36,164 nucleotides of DNA. Origin: Ramlibacter aquaticus (lineage in GTDB: Bacteria > Pseudomonadota > Gammaproteobacteria > Burkholderiales > Burkholderiaceae_C). Positions 7,788-18,652 of the stretch are shown piece by piece. The stretch lies in contig NZ_JADDOJ010000040.1 of the NCBI RefSeq assembly GCF_015159745.1, positions 1 through 36,164 of the forward strand, written 5' to 3'. Under the pieces are notes generated by a model. It searched no databases and was not told the origin of the DNA. It was given only the letters and a program-made list of their open reading frames with translations. Positions within the stretch are counted from its first letter, which is position 1. The number at the start of each line of letters is the position of its first letter. Made by a program: the position numbers and the translations under genes.

Positions 7788-9140
7788 TCAGTGCAGCTTC
7801 ACGTGCGGCTCGGTGCGTCGCGTGATGAGGCGGGCCAGCGTGTCCAGTGCGACCTTGGCCCAGCCGTGCAGCGCGAGCTCGTGCATCTTGTACAGCGAGA
7901 GGTACATCATCTTGGCGAAGCCGCCCTCGATCATCATGCTGCCGCCGATCAGGCCGCCCATCATGTTGCCCACGGTGCTGTACTCGCCCAGGGAGACGAG
8001 CGAGCCGAAATCGCGGTAGCGGTAGGGCACCAGCGGGCGGCCCGCAAGGCGACGCCGGATCTGGACCCGCAGGTGGCTGGCCTGCTGGTGCGCCGCCTGG
8101 GCGCGCGGGGGCACCACGGGCGGCCGGCCCGGCCCGGCCTCCGGCCAGGGGCAGGCCGCGCAGTCGCCGATGGCGAAGATGTCGGGGTCGCGCGTGGTCT
8201 GCAGGGTGGGCAACACGACCAGCTGGTTGAGCCGGTTGGTCTCCAGGCCCCCGATGTCCTTGAGGAAGTCAGCCGCCTTCACGCCCGCGGCCCAGACCAC
8301 CAGTTCGGCCGCGAGCACACGCCCATCGGCCAGGCAGACGCCGCCCGGGGTGACTTCCGACACCCGGGCGTTGGTCAGCACCTCCACGCCCAGGCTGTGC
8401 AGCAGGTGCGTGGTCGCCTTGGACAGTCGCTCGGGCAACACGGGCAGGATGCGCTCGGCCGCCTCGATCACCATGACCTTGAGGTCGCGTTGCGGGTCGA
8501 TGCGGTCCAGCCCGTAGGAGACCATTTCCCGCACCGAGCGGTGCAGCTCGGCGGCCAGTTCCACGCCTGTCGCCCCCGCGCCGATGATGGCGACGTGCAG
8601 CTGGCCCTGCCCCACGGGGCCGGGCTGTAGCTGGGCGCGCAGGCAGGCATTGATCATGCGCGAGTGGAAGGCCTTGGCATCGGCCTGCGACTCCAGGCGC
8701 ATCGCATGCTCGCGCACGCCCGGGGTTCCGAAGTCATTGCTCAAGCTGCCGATGGCGAGCACCAGCGTGTCGTAGGGCACCTCGGAGGCGGGTGCCACTT
8801 CCCGGCCGCGCTCGTCGAGCCAGGGGCGCAACTGGACCACGCGGCGGTCGCGGTCCAGGCCCTCCAGCTCGCCGATGCGGAACTGGAACCCGTGCCAGTG
8901 GGCCTGGGCCAGGTAGTCGACCGAGTGCAGCCCGAGGTCCATGCTGCCGGCCGCGATCTCGTGCAGCTTGGGCTTCCAGACGTGGGTGCGGTTCTTGTCG
9001 ATCAGCGTGACCTGCAGCTTGCCCTTGCGGCCCAGCGTGTCACCCAGGCGCGTGGCCAGCTCCAGCCCGCCCGCGCCGCCGCCCACGATCACCACGCGGT
9101 GGACGCCGTCGGCCGGCAATGATTCTTGAGTCCCCGGCAT
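7788..9140 (-). CDS. ndh: NAD(P)/FAD-dependent oxidoreductase, type II NADH dehydrogenase
   Basis: A 450-residue flavoprotein that passes electrons from NADH to quinone without pumping protons. The FAD-binding Rossmann motif is VIVGGGAGGLELATRLG (residues 17-33) and the NADH-binding one is IIGAGATGVELAAEL in the middle. An AIGDCAACP segment matches the second FAD contact of the family. The C terminus is amphipathic, fitting peripheral membrane attachment. I chose ATG 9140, which follows GGGGGA and starts 16 residues before the first glycine motif. The open frame runs on into the antisense of the neighbouring tRNA, which is not coding. It appears monocistronic. Confidence 0.9.
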   Translation of the reverse strand: MPGTQESLPADGVHRVVIVGGGAGGLELATRLGDTLGRKGKLQVTLIDKNRTHVWKPKLHEIAAGSMDLGLHSVDYLAQAHWHGFQFRIGELEGLDRDRRVVQLRPWLDERGREVAPASEVPYDTLVLAIGSLSNDFGTPGVREHAMRLESQADAKAFHSRMINACLRAQLQPGPVGQGQLHVAIIGAGATGVELAAELHRSVREMVSYGLDRIDPQRDLKVMVIEAAERILPVLPERLSKATTHLLHSLGVEVLTNARVSEVTPGGVCLADGRVLAAELVVWAAGVKAADFLKDIGGLETNRLNQLVVLPTLQTTRDPDIFAIGDCAACPWPEAGPGRPPVVPPRAQAAHQQASHLRVQIRRRLAGRPLVPYRYRDFGSLVSLGEYSTVGNMMGGLIGGSMMIEGGFAKMMYLSLYKMHELALHGWAKVALDTLARLITRRTEPHVKLH

Positions 9141-9177
9141 GCATCCCCCGCATCTGGTTGAGTTATCGCGGCAACTC

Positions 9178-9207
9178 ATCATAAGAGGCATCGGGGAGGC
9201 GTGCCAG
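9178..9207 (-). promoter_or_regulatory. Candidate promoter of ndh
   Basis: On the minus strand CTGGCA (9202-9207) is followed after 18 bp by TATGAT (9178-9183), a five-of-six -10 match. Transcription would start about 30 bases before the ndh ATG. It lies after the terminator of the tRNA, so ndh would be transcribed separately. Confidence 0.45.
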
Positions 9208-9236
9208 CCGTGGCGTGCCTGCTCACGACGCAAAGC

Positions 9237-9262
9237 AAAACGCCACCCGAAGGTGGCGTTTG
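9237..9262 (-). terminator. Rho-independent terminator after tRNA-Val
   Basis: Stem CGCCACC (9241-9247) and GGTGGCG (9252-9258) closes a CGAA loop. It extends through flanking A:T pairs to about 10 bp and has a T-rich tail in both directions (TTTTGCTTTG on the minus strand). It follows the tRNA gene on the minus strand by 13 bp and has the same stem-tetraloop design as the terminator at 2140-2167. Confidence 0.8.
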
Positions 9263-9274
9263 CTTTTGTTTCTT

Positions 9275-9349
9275 TGGTGGGTGATGCAGGGTTTGAACCT
9301 GCGACCCCTGCCGTGTGAAGGCAGTGCTCTACCGCTGAGCTAATCACCC
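9275..9349 (-). tRNA. tRNA-Val (anticodon CAC)
   Basis: On the minus strand a 75-base cloverleaf begins GGGTGATTAGCTCAG and ends with an encoded CCA (9275-9277). The acceptor stem pairs GGGTGAT with ATCACCC. The anticodon arm is CTGCC-TTCACAC-GGCAG, giving anticodon CAC (reads GUG, valine). The T arm GGTTCAAACC is canonical. It lies 38 bp downstream of dnaQ on the same strand. Confidence 0.95.
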
Positions 9350-9387
9350 TCGTCGCTGCTGAAGTTCACCAGCGCCGGAAACCGAAA

Positions 9388-10101
9388 TTATGCCACAGAT
9401 TCAGACCAGCTCCGCCACAGCGTCTTGCCGCCGCTGGCCTTGTCCAGCTGCTTGAGCACGTCCTCGTGCGCAGCGGCTTCCTGCTCGTTCGCGAGCAACA
9501 CTGGCAGCGTGAAAGCGCGCAGGTCGACCTGCGTGCGGATGCCGCCCACGGCCTCGCCGGGGGCCATGTCGATCAGCAGCGCATCCTGGCCGCGCGTGAG
9601 GTTGATGTACACGTCGGCCAGCAGTTCGGCGTCCAGCAAGGCGCCGTGCAGCGTGCGGGCCGAGTTGTCCACGCCCAGGCGGTCGCACAGCGCGTCCAGG
9701 CTGTTGCGCTTGCCCGGGAACATCTCCTTGGCCATGGCCAGCGTGTCGGTCACCTGGGCCACATGCGCGCGCAGCGGCGGCAGGCCGCACAGCTCCAGCT
9801 CCTTGTTGAGGAAGCCGACGTCGAAGGCCGCGTTGTGGATGATGATCTCGGCCCCCTGCAGGTAGGCCAGAAGGTCCTCGGCCACGGCCGCGAACTTGGG
9901 CTTGTCGCGCAGGAACTCGTTGCTGATGCCGTGCACCTTCAGCGCGTCCTCGTGGCTGTCGCGCTCGGGGTTGAGGTAGAAGTGCTTGTTGTTGCCGGTC
10001 AGCTTGCGCGAGACCAGTTCCACACAGCCGATTTCGATGATGCGGTCGCCGGCTTCCGCCGACAGGCCCGTGGTTTCGGTGTCGAGGACGATCTGTCGCA
10101 T
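9388..10101 (-). CDS. dnaQ: DNA polymerase III epsilon subunit, 3'-5' proofreading exonuclease
   Basis: A 237-residue DEDDh exonuclease. Exo I is LDTETTG (Asp7, Glu9), Exo II is HNAAFDVGF (Asp94), and Exo III is HGALLDAELLADVY (His152, Asp157), so all five catalytic residues are present. The C-terminal part after about residue 185 matches the region that binds the polymerase alpha subunit. Length is normal for the family (E. coli 243). The frame begins directly with the conserved strand (MRQIVLDTETTG), so the ATG at 10101 is secure. A -10-like CATAAT only 8 bp upstream suggests a very short leader. It is divergent from an SDR gene, and tRNA-Val follows it. Confidence 0.96.
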   Translation of the reverse strand: MRQIVLDTETTGLSAEAGDRIIEIGCVELVSRKLTGNNKHFYLNPERDSHEDALKVHGISNEFLRDKPKFAAVAEDLLAYLQGAEIIIHNAAFDVGFLNKELELCGLPPLRAHVAQVTDTLAMAKEMFPGKRNSLDALCDRLGVDNSARTLHGALLDAELLADVYINLTRGQDALLIDMAPGEAVGGIRTQVDLRAFTLPVLLANEQEAAAHEDVLKQLDKASGGKTLWRSWSESVA

Positions 10102-10109
10102 GGCCGCGG

Positions 10110-10115
10110 ATTATG
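10110..10115 (-). promoter_or_regulatory. Candidate -10 box of dnaQ
   Basis: CATAAT on the minus strand (five of six to consensus) ends 8 bp before the dnaQ start codon. No clear -35 accompanies it. If used, the transcript would have almost no 5' leader. Confidence 0.3.
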
Positions 10116-10154
10116 CTTGAGGCGTTCACACGCGCACAGCGAAGGAAAGCACGA

Positions 10155-10907
10155 ATGTTCGATCTTCATGGCAAGGTGGCCCTGGTCACGGGCGGCAACG
10201 GCGGCATCGGGCTGGGCATGGCGCAGGGGATCGCCCGCGCCGGGGCGACGGTGGTGCTGGCCGGGCGCAACGCCGAGAAGTCGCGCGAGGCGGCCCACCG
10301 GCTGCGCACCCTGGGCCTGAAGGCCGAGGCCCTGGAGGCCGACGTGACCGACGAGGGCGAGGTGGAGCGCATGGTCGCCCAGGTGGGCGACAAGCATGGG
10401 GCGCTGCACATCCTGGTGAACAACGCCGGCACCACGGTGCGCAAGCTGCCCCAGGAGCTGACGCTGCACGAATGGCGCCACGTGATGGACACCAACCTCA
10501 CCAGCGCGTTCCTGTGCAGCAAGGCGGCCCATCCCTGGCTCAGGCGCCAGGGCGGCAAGGTGATCAACATCGGCTCGATGATGTCCCTGCTGGGTGCGCC
10601 CTACGCTGCCGCCTACGGCGCGAGCAAGGGCGGCATCGTGCAGTTCACGCGTTCCATCGCCACGGCCTGGGCCGTGGACAACATCCAGGTGAACGCCGTG
10701 CTGCCGGGCTGGATAGACACCGAGCTCACCCAGGGCGCACGCGATCAGGTGGCGGGCCTGAACGAGCGCGTGCTCGCGCGCACGCCCGCCGGCCGCTGGG
10801 GGGTGCCGGAAGACCTGGCCGGCATCGCCGCCTTCCTGGCCAGCCCGGCCAGCGATTTCATCACCGGCACGGCCATCCCGGTGGACGGCGGCTTCTCGAT
10901 CGCCTGA
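10155..10907 (+). CDS. SDR-family NAD(P)-dependent oxidoreductase
   Basis: A 250-residue classical short-chain dehydrogenase. The cofactor motif is TGGNGGIG (residues 12-19), NNAG is at 89-92, and the catalytic triad is Ser141, Tyr154, Lys158 (YGASK). The C terminus has the family's ITGTAIPVDGG. Arg38 after the second strand (AGR) hints at NADP preference. Similarity of form is to KduD/gluconate-type and 3-oxoacyl-ACP reductase-like SDRs; the substrate cannot be assigned. ATG 10155 follows GAAGGAAAG; an in-frame start 14 codons upstream has no ribosome site. It is divergent from dnaQ (53 bp) and convergent with the isc operon. Confidence 0.9.
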   Translation: MFDLHGKVALVTGGNGGIGLGMAQGIARAGATVVLAGRNAEKSREAAHRLRTLGLKAEALEADVTDEGEVERMVAQVGDKHGALHILVNNAGTTVRKLPQELTLHEWRHVMDTNLTSAFLCSKAAHPWLRRQGGKVINIGSMMSLLGAPYAAAYGASKGGIVQFTRSIATAWAVDNIQVNAVLPGWIDTELTQGARDQVAGLNERVLARTPAGRWGVPEDLAGIAAFLASPASDFITGTAIPVDGGFSIA

Positions 10908-10964
10908 CGGCCCGTACAACCGCCAAGGGACCCGGCGGGGCATGGCCTCAGGCCAGGCCCGCGC

Positions 10965-11303
10965 TCAGTGGTTTTCCTTGGCGTGGTTGATCGAGTATTT
11001 CGGGATCTCGACCACCAGGTCCTGCTGCGCCACGATGGCCTGGCACGACAGGCGCGACTGCGGCTCCAGGCCCCAGGCGCGGTCCAGCATGTCTTCCTCG
11101 CTCTCGTCGGGCTCGTTGAGCGAGTTGCCGCCCTGGCGCACGATCACGTGGCAGGTGGTGCAGGCGCAGCTCATGTCGCAGGCATGCTCGATCTTGATGT
11201 CGTTGTCCAGCAGCGCCTCGCAGATCGAAGTGCCTGCGGGCGCCTGGATCTCCGCGCCCTCCGGACAGTACTCGGGATGGGGCAGGATTCGGATCACGGC
11301 CAT
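10965..11303 (-). CDS. fdx: ISC-type [2Fe-2S] ferredoxin
   Basis: A 112-residue adrenodoxin-type ferredoxin and the last gene of the isc operon. Cluster ligands are Cys42, Cys48, Cys51 and Cys87, at the same positions as in E. coli Fdx; a further Cys46 lies inside the loop as in other ISC ferredoxins. It supplies electrons for iron-sulfur cluster assembly on IscU. It starts 3 bp after the hscA stop, which indicates tight translational coupling. It ends 57 bp from the convergent SDR gene, with no iscX gene following. Confidence 0.96.
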   Translation of the reverse strand: MAVIRILPHPEYCPEGAEIQAPAGTSICEALLDNDIKIEHACDMSCACTTCHVIVRQGGNSLNEPDESEEDMLDRAWGLEPQSRLSCQAIVAQQDLVVEIPKYSINHAKENH

Positions 11304-11306
11304 GGT

Positions 11307-13166
<1,860 letters not shown>

Positions 13167-13198
13167 CAGTGCGGGCCTCTTGGGGACGTCATGGGGCG

Positions 13199-13717
13199 TT
13201 ATTGTCCCAGTTGCTCGAAGCGGGCATCGACGTCCTGCGCGAAACGCTCGATGAACATCAGGGCTCTCACCTGCCGGGCTGCAGCCGCGGCGTCAGCCTG
13301 CTCGTCCAGCGCGACGCGGATCGCCTCCAGCGCGGCGCGGCGGGCTCGGCCCAGCTGCTCCTGCAGCGCGTCCAGGTCGGACTCGCTGCCGGCCTCGTCC
13401 AGGGCCTCGCGCCATTCCATCTGCTCCATGAGGAAAGCCGCCGGCATGGCGGTGTTGCTCTCGGCCTCGATGGGGGCGCCGCGCAGCTCGCACAGGTAGG
13501 CGGCCCGCTTGAGCGGGTCCTTCAGGCGCTGGTAGGCCTCGTTGATGCGCACCGACCACTGCAGCGCCACGCGCTGCGCGGCAGCGCCCTGGGACGCGAA
13601 GCGGTCGGGGTGCGCCTCGCGCTGAAGTTCCTTCCAGCGCGCATCGATCGCGGCGCGCTCCTGCGCGAAGCGCGCAGGCAGGCCGAACAGCTCGAAATCA
13701 TCCGACTGCAGCTGCAC
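13199..13717 (-). CDS. hscB: J-domain co-chaperone HscB
   Basis: A 172-residue J-protein. The J domain is N-terminal ([12 protein letters not shown] onward) with the catalytic His-Pro-Asp at residues 36-38 (AHPDRF). The C-terminal three-helix domain that binds IscU is rich in Glu and Leu. It stimulates the HscA ATPase and delivers IscU. Size matches the E. coli protein (171). It lies 12 bp downstream of iscA. ATG 13717 is the natural start, a few residues before the J domain. Confidence 0.95.
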   Translation of the reverse strand: MQLQSDDFELFGLPARFAQERAAIDARWKELQREAHPDRFASQGAAAQRVALQWSVRINEAYQRLKDPLKRAAYLCELRGAPIEAESNTAMPAAFLMEQMEWREALDEAGSESDLDALQEQLGRARRAALEAIRVALDEQADAAAAARQVRALMFIERFAQDVDARFEQLGQ

Positions 13718-13729
13718 GGCCGGCCCCCG

Positions 13730-14053
13730 TCAGACGCGGAAGCTTTCGCCGCAGCCGCAGCGGTCGCGCTCGTTCGGGTTGTGGAACTTGAAGCCTTCGT
13801 TCAGTCCTTCGCGCACGAAGTCCAGCTGGGTGCCGTCGATGTAGGCCAGGCTCTTGGGATCGACCATGACCTTCACGCCGTGTTCCTCGAAGACCAGGTC
13901 CTCGGGCGCGATCTCGTCGACGTACTCGAGCTTGTAGGCCAGGCCCGAGCAGCCGGTCGTCTTCACGCCCAGGCGCACGCCGACGCCGCGGCCCCGCTTG
14001 CTGAGGTAGCGGCTGACGTGCCGGGCCGCGGCCTCCGTCAGGGTGATCGCCAT
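13730..14053 (-). CDS. iscA: Iron-sulfur cluster assembly A-type carrier IscA
   Basis: A 107-residue A-type carrier with the three conserved cysteines Cys35 (TTGCSGLAY), Cys99 and Cys101 (DRCGCGESF). The start has two options. ATG 14053 gives the usual MAITLTE start. GTG 14068 overlaps the iscU stop (GTGA) and would add VSETT. The overlap suggests translational coupling with iscU. I prefer ATG 14053 because it matches the family's N terminus. Confidence 0.95.
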   Translation of the reverse strand: MAITLTEAAARHVSRYLSKRGRGVGVRLGVKTTGCSGLAYKLEYVDEIAPEDLVFEEHGVKVMVDPKSLAYIDGTQLDFVREGLNEGFKFHNPNERDRCGCGESFRV

Positions 14054-14064
14054 CGTGGTCTCGC

Positions 14065-14451
14065 TCACTGCACGTGCTTCTTCTTGTAGTCCTCGACCGC
14101 GGCCTTGATGGCGTCCTCGGCCAGGATGGAGCAGTGGATCTTCACCGGCGGCAGGGCCAGTTCCTCGGCGATCTGGCTGTTCTTCAGTGCCGCCGCCTCG
14201 TCCAGGGTCTTGCCCTTGACCCATTCGGTCACCAGCGAGCTGGACGCGATGGCGGAGCCGCAGCCGTAGGTCTTGAAACGCGCGTCCTCGATGACGCCGG
14301 TGCTCGGGTTCACCTTGATCTGCAGCTTCATCACGTCGCCGCAGGCGGGCGCGCCCACCATGCCGGTGCCGACGGAATCGTCACCCTTGTCGAAGGACCC
14401 GACGTTGCGCGGGTTCTCGTAGTGATCAACAACTTTTTGCGAGTAAGCCAT
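14065..14451 (-). CDS. iscU: Iron-sulfur cluster scaffold IscU
   Basis: A 128-residue scaffold on which the cluster is built from IscS sulfur. Ligands are Cys37 (APACGD), Cys64 (TYGCGS) and Cys107 (IHCSIL), with Asp39 also conserved. The HscA recognition motif LPPVK is at 100-104. A one-residue longer loop (NPSTG) shifts the later cysteines by one relative to E. coli. It follows iscS by 18 bp. Confidence 0.97.
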   Translation of the reverse strand: MAYSQKVVDHYENPRNVGSFDKGDDSVGTGMVGAPACGDVMKLQIKVNPSTGVIEDARFKTYGCGSAIASSSLVTEWVKGKTLDEAAALKNSQIAEELALPPVKIHCSILAEDAIKAAVEDYKKKHVQ

Positions 14452-14469
14452 GTTCTATTCTCCTCAGAT

Positions 14470-15684
14470 TCAGTGCGCCGACCACTGGATGGTCGAGAGA
14501 TCCACGCCGTCCTGGTACATCTCCCACAGGGGCGACAGCTCGCGCAGGCGGGCCACGTTCTCGCGGATCGTGTTGACGGCGTAATCGATTTCCTCTTCGG
14601 TGCTGAAGCGGCCGATGGTCATGCGCAGGCTGCTGTGGGCCAGCTCGTCGCTGCGGCCCAGGGCGCGCAGCACGTAGCTGGGCTCCAGCGAGGCGGAGGT
14701 GCAGGCCGAGCCGGACGAGACCGCCAGGCCCTTGATGCCCATGATCAGCGACTCGCCTTCGACGAAGTTGAAGCTGATGTTCAGGTTGTGCGGCACCCGG
14801 TGCTCGAGGTTGCCGTTGATGAACACCTGCTCGATGTCCTTGAGGCCGTCGAGGAGGCGCTTCTGCAGGCGGCGCGCCTTCTCGTTGTCCTGGGCCATTT
14901 CTTCCTTGGCGATGCGGAAGGCCTCGCCCATGCCCACCACCTGGTGGGTGGGCAGCGTGCCCGAGCGCATGCCGCGCTCATGGCCGCCGCCGTGCATCTG
15001 CGCCTCGATGCGCACGCGCGGCTTGCGGCACACGTACAGGGCGCCTATGCCCTTGGGGCCGTAGGTCTTGTGCGAGGCCAGGCTCATCAGGTCGACCGGC
15101 ACCTTCTTCATGTCGATCTCCACCTTGCCGGTCGCCTGGGCGGCGTCGACGTGGAAGATGATGCCCTTTTCGCGACACATGGCGCCGATGGCCGGGATGT
15201 CCTGGATGACGCCGATCTCGTTGTTCACCCACATCACGCTGATCAGGATGGTGTCGGGCCGGATCGCGGCCTTCAGCGCATCCATGCTCAGCATGCCGTC
15301 TTCCTGCACGTCCAGGTAAGTGACCTCGAAGCCCTGGCGCTCCAGCTCGCGCATGGTGTCCAGCACGGCCTTGTGCTCGGTCTTGACGGTGATGAGGTGC
15401 TTGCCCTTGCCCTGGTAGAAGTGGGCCGCACCCTTGATCGCCAGGTTGTCGGACTCGGTGGCGCCCGAGGTCCAGACGATCTCGCGCGGGTCGGCGTTGA
15501 TCAGGTCGGCCACCTGCTGGCGCGCCTTCTCCACGGCCTCTTCCGCTTCCCAGCCCCAGGCGTGGCTGCGCGAAGCCGGGTTGCCGAAGTGCTCGCGCAG
15601 CCAGGGGATCATCGCGTCGACCACGCGCGGGTCCACAGGGTTCGTGGCTCCGTAATCCAGGTAGATCGGGAAATGGGGCGTCAT
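14470..15684 (-). CDS. iscS: Cysteine desulfurase
   Basis: A 404-residue class V PLP enzyme that takes sulfur from cysteine. The PLP lysine is Lys206 (SHKTYGPKG) and the persulfide cysteine is Cys328 ([10 protein letters not shown]), at the same numbers as in E. coli IscS. The C-terminal tail that contacts IscU is intact. The start [17 protein letters not shown] is canonical and is preceded by AAGAAGAAG. It is the second gene of the isc operon, 37 bp after iscR. Confidence 0.97.
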   Translation of the reverse strand: MTPHFPIYLDYGATNPVDPRVVDAMIPWLREHFGNPASRSHAWGWEAEEAVEKARQQVADLINADPREIVWTSGATESDNLAIKGAAHFYQGKGKHLITVKTEHKAVLDTMRELERQGFEVTYLDVQEDGMLSMDALKAAIRPDTILISVMWVNNEIGVIQDIPAIGAMCREKGIIFHVDAAQATGKVEIDMKKVPVDLMSLASHKTYGPKGIGALYVCRKPRVRIEAQMHGGGHERGMRSGTLPTHQVVGMGEAFRIAKEEMAQDNEKARRLQKRLLDGLKDIEQVFINGNLEHRVPHNLNISFNFVEGESLIMGIKGLAVSSGSACTSASLEPSYVLRALGRSDELAHSSLRMTIGRFSTEEEIDYAVNTIRENVARLRELSPLWEMYQDGVDLSTIQWSAH

Positions 15685-15721
15685 GTCTTCTTCTTGCGGG
15701 AAATGAATCAGGACTTCGGGT

Positions 15722-16258
15722 TCAGGACTTGGCGAAGGAATTGCCGAGCGCGAACACCGAATTGGGGGCGTTCACGCGGATCGGCTTGACCACCGGCTGG
15801 GACGAGATGGCGCGCTTGGCGACCGGCTTGTCCTCCACCTGCACGCCCTTGGCGAGCTGGTCGTCGACCAGCTTCTGCAGGGTCACGGAATCCAGGAATT
15901 CGACCATGCGCTGGTTCAGCTGCGCCCACAGCTCGTGGGTCATGCAGCGGCCGCCGTCGCCCTGGCAGTTTTCCTTGCCGCCGCACTGGGTGGCATCGAT
16001 CGGCTCGTCGACCGACACGATGATGTCGGCGACGGTGATGTCGCCGGCCTTGCGGCCCAGCGTGTAGCCACCGCCCGGCCCGCGGGTGGATTCCACCAGC
16101 TCATGGCGGCGCAGCTTGCCGAACAGCTGTTCCAGGTAGGACAGCGAAATCTGCTGGCGCTGGCTGATGGCCGCCAGCGTCACAGGTCCATTGTTCTGGC
16201 GCAGTGCCAGATCGATCATCGCGGTGACCGCAAAGCGGCCTTTCGTGGTGAGACGCAT
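15722..16258 (-). CDS. iscR: Iron-sulfur cluster-responsive regulator IscR (Rrf2 family)
   Basis: A 178-residue Rrf2 repressor, first gene of the isc operon. The winged helix spans about residues 1-65 ([19 protein letters not shown] start, [10 protein letters not shown] wing). The cluster-binding loop has Cys92, Cys98, Cys105 and His108. E. coli IscR has Cys92, Cys98, Cys104 and His107, so the second spacing is one residue longer here (C-x5-C-x6-C). ATG 16258 follows AAAGGAGC at the proper distance. The protein should repress its own operon when loaded with [2Fe-2S], and a matching operator lies upstream. The C terminus is longer than in E. coli and rich in basic residues. Confidence 0.95.
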   Translation of the reverse strand: MRLTTKGRFAVTAMIDLALRQNNGPVTLAAISQRQQISLSYLEQLFGKLRRHELVESTRGPGGGYTLGRKAGDITVADIIVSVDEPIDATQCGGKENCQGDGGRCMTHELWAQLNQRMVEFLDSVTLQKLVDDQLAKGVQVEDKPVAKRAISSQPVVKPIRVNAPNSVFALGNSFAKS

Positions 16259-16294
16259 CGCAAGCTCCTTTGCTTGGCTATCCCTCGTTTGCTG

Positions 16295-16323
16295 TTTCTT
16301 GAGTCTTTCGGTCAAGTATACCA
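16295..16323 (-). promoter_or_regulatory. isc operon promoter with IscR type 1 operator
   Basis: On the minus strand 16319-16295 fits the E. coli type 1 IscR consensus (ATASYYGACTRwwwYAGTCRRSTAT) at 20 of 25 positions by hand count. It includes ATACTTGAC at one end and the inverted arms CTTGA (minus 16316-16312) and TCAAG (minus 16302-16298). It overlaps an extended -10, TGGTATACT (16323-16315). A repressor there would block RNA polymerase. The iscR ATG lies about 37 bp downstream of the site. Confidence 0.7.
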
Positions 16324-16441
16324 GAAGACCCGCCAATTCGCTCGGGTACTGACTCGCAACAGCGGGTGGGAGTTCCTGCTCCCGCCACCAGAATGTCAGG
16401 AGGGGGCCGGATGAGGTGCCCCGGCGGGCCGGCCCGGCCGC

Positions 16442-18541
16442 TCAGCTGCGGCCAGCGGAGGCGATGGGGATCACGTTGTCGTGGCCGGGCCCGCCAAAGG
16501 CCTGCTCGCGCAGCACGGCGAGCTGGTCGCGAACCCGCGCCGCCTTCTCGAATTCCAGGTTGCGGGCGTGCTCCAGCATGAGCTTTTCCAGGCGCTTGAT
16601 CTCCTTGGCCACGTCCTTTTCGGACAGGTCCTGGGCCATGGCGCGCTGCAGCTCATGCTTTTCCTGCTCGCGGCTGGCCTTCTCGCTGAAGACCCCGTCG
16701 ATCAGGTCGCGCACTTCCTTGCGGATGCTCTGCGGAGTGATGCCGTGGGCCTCGTTGTGGGCGATCTGCTTGGCGCGACGCCGCTCGGTCTCGCCGATGG
16801 CCTTCTTCATGGACTCGGTCATCTGGTCGGCGTACAGGATGGCCCGGCCGTTCAGGTTGCGCGCCGCCCGGCCTATGGTCTGGATCAGTGAGCGCTCGGC
16901 GCGCAGGAAACCTTCCTTGTCGGCGTCCAGGATGGCCACCAGCGACACCTCGGGGATGTCCAGGCCCTCGCGCAGCAGGTTGATGCCCACCAGCACGTCG
17001 AAGGTGCCCAGTCGCAGGTCGCGCAGGATCTCCACCCGCTCCACGGTGTCGATGTCCGAGTGCAGGTAGCGCACCTTGACCCCGTTGTCGCCCAGGTAGT
17101 CGGTGAGCTGTTCGGCCATGCGCTTGGTGAGGGTGGTGATCAGCACCCGCTCGTTCTTCTCAGTGCGGATGCGGATCTCCTGCAGCACGTCGTCCACCTG
17201 GTGGGTGGCGGGCCGCACCTCGACCTGCGGGTCCACCAGGCCGGTCGGGCGCACCACCTGCTCCACCACCTGGCCGGCATGCTCCTGCTCGTAGGCGGCC
17301 GGCGTGGCGGAGACGAAGATCACCTGCCGCATGCGCGCCTCGAACTCCTCGAACTTCAGCGGCCGGTTGTCCATGGCCGAGGGCAGGCGGAAGCCGTACT
17401 CCACCAGCGTGGTCTTGCGGGCCCGGTCGCCGTTGTACATGGCGCCCAGCTGGCCGATCATCTGGTGGCTCTCGTCCAGGAACATGATCGAGTCCTTGGG
17501 CAGGTAGTCGGTCAGGGTCGCAGGCGGCGCACCGGGGGGCGCGCCAGAGAGGTGGCGGGTGTAGTTCTCGATCCCCTTGCAGTGGCCCACCTCGGCCAGC
17601 ATCTCCAGGTCGAAGCGCGTGCGCTGTTCCAGTCGCTGGGCTTCCACCAGCTTGCCATCGGCCACCAGCTCCTTGAGGCGCTCCGCAAGCTCCGCCTTGA
17701 TGCTTTCCACCGCGGACACCACCTTCTCGCGCGGCGTCACGTAATGGCTGGAGGGGTAGATGGTGAAGCGCGGCACCTTCTGGCGGATGCGGCCGGTGAG
17801 CGGGTCGAACAGCTGGATGGACTCGATCTCGTCGTCGAACAGCTCCAGCCGCACCGCCAGCTCGCTGTGCTCGGCGGGAAAGACGTCGATGGTGTCGCCG
17901 CGCACGCGGAAGGTGCCGCGCGAGAAATCCTGCTCGTTGCGGTTGTACTGCATGCGGATCAGCTGGCCGATCACGTCGCGCTGGCCGATCTTGTCGCCCA
18001 CCCGGCAGATGAAGCGCATCTGGGTGTAGTCCTCGGGGGCGCCGATGCCGTAGATGGCCGACACGGTGGCCACGATCACGGTGTCGCGGCGCTCCAGAAC
18101 GCTCTTGGTGGCCGACAGCCGCATCTGCTCGATGTGCTCGTTGATCGAGCTGTCCTTCTCGATGAACAGGTCGCGCTGCGGGACGTAGGCCTCGGGCTGG
18201 TAGTAGTCGTAGTAGCTGACGAAGTACTCCACCGCGTTCTTCGGGAAGAACTCGCGGAACTCGCTGTACAGCTGGGCCGCCAGGGTCTTGTTGGGGGCGA
18301 ACACGATGGCCGGCTTGCCCAGGCGGGCGATCACGTTGGCCATGGTGAAGGTCTTGCCCGAGCCGGTGACGCCCAGCAGGGTTTGGAACACCTCGCCGTC
18401 GTTCACCCCCTCCACCAGCTTCTCGATCGCCACGGGCTGGTCGCCCGCCGGCGCATAGGGCTGGAACAGCTCGAAGGGCGAGCCGGGGAAGCTCACGAAC
18501 TGGCCCTTCTTCGTCTCGGTGGCGTCGGCAATCTCAGGCAT
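16442..18541 (-). CDS. uvrB: UvrABC excision repair subunit B
   Basis: A 699-residue helicase-like damage-verification subunit of nucleotide excision repair. Walker A is GVTGSGKT (residues 57-64), and the beta-hairpin that inserts into DNA has the [12 protein letters not shown] signature. Helicase motifs V and VI ([23 protein letters not shown]) follow. The C-terminal UVR domain that binds UvrC is present ([18 protein letters not shown]). The length is slightly above the E. coli protein (673). The ATG at 18541 has no strong ribosome site. It is transcribed divergently from the aminotransferase gene. No clear terminator is visible before the isc promoter region. Confidence 0.97.
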   Translation of the reverse strand: MPEIADATETKKGQFVSFPGSPFELFQPYAPAGDQPVAIEKLVEGVNDGEVFQTLLGVTGSGKTFTMANVIARLGKPAIVFAPNKTLAAQLYSEFREFFPKNAVEYFVSYYDYYQPEAYVPQRDLFIEKDSSINEHIEQMRLSATKSVLERRDTVIVATVSAIYGIGAPEDYTQMRFICRVGDKIGQRDVIGQLIRMQYNRNEQDFSRGTFRVRGDTIDVFPAEHSELAVRLELFDDEIESIQLFDPLTGRIRQKVPRFTIYPSSHYVTPREKVVSAVESIKAELAERLKELVADGKLVEAQRLEQRTRFDLEMLAEVGHCKGIENYTRHLSGAPPGAPPATLTDYLPKDSIMFLDESHQMIGQLGAMYNGDRARKTTLVEYGFRLPSAMDNRPLKFEEFEARMRQVIFVSATPAAYEQEHAGQVVEQVVRPTGLVDPQVEVRPATHQVDDVLQEIRIRTEKNERVLITTLTKRMAEQLTDYLGDNGVKVRYLHSDIDTVERVEILRDLRLGTFDVLVGINLLREGLDIPEVSLVAILDADKEGFLRAERSLIQTIGRAARNLNGRAILYADQMTESMKKAIGETERRRAKQIAHNEAHGITPQSIRKEVRDLIDGVFSEKASREQEKHELQRAMAQDLSEKDVAKEIKRLEKLMLEHARNLEFEKAARVRDQLAVLREQAFGGPGHDNVIPIASAGRS

Positions 18542-18565
18542 GGGAATGGGGTTGGCAGGCGCGGC

Positions 18566-18571
18566 TAAAAT
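18566..18571 (+). promoter_or_regulatory. Candidate -10 box of the aminotransferase gene
   Basis: TAAAAT, the only AT-rich patch in the uvrB/aminotransferase gap, matches the -10 consensus at five of six positions and lies 81 bp before the ATG. I see no convincing -35 at the right distance. Confidence 0.35.
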
Positions 18572-18652
18572 TCAGGGAAGCCGGACAGCGTACCGCACAT
18601 CCGGCCGGCCGTGCCAGCGCACGGCCGCGAGCCCAACATCCCAAGGAATTCC

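Noticed and set aside
9141..9347. N-terminal extension of the NADH dehydrogenase
   Set aside because: It translates the tRNA-Val gene and its terminator; the HTAGVAGSNPASPT peptide is a known signature of reading through a tRNA.
10908..10964. A terminator between the SDR gene and fdx
   Set aside because: I found only short GC matches and no T tract in the 57-bp convergent gap.
14053..14068. GTG 14068 as the iscA start
   Set aside because: It overlaps the iscU stop neatly, but ATG 14053 matches the family N terminus. Kept as an alternative in the iscA entry.
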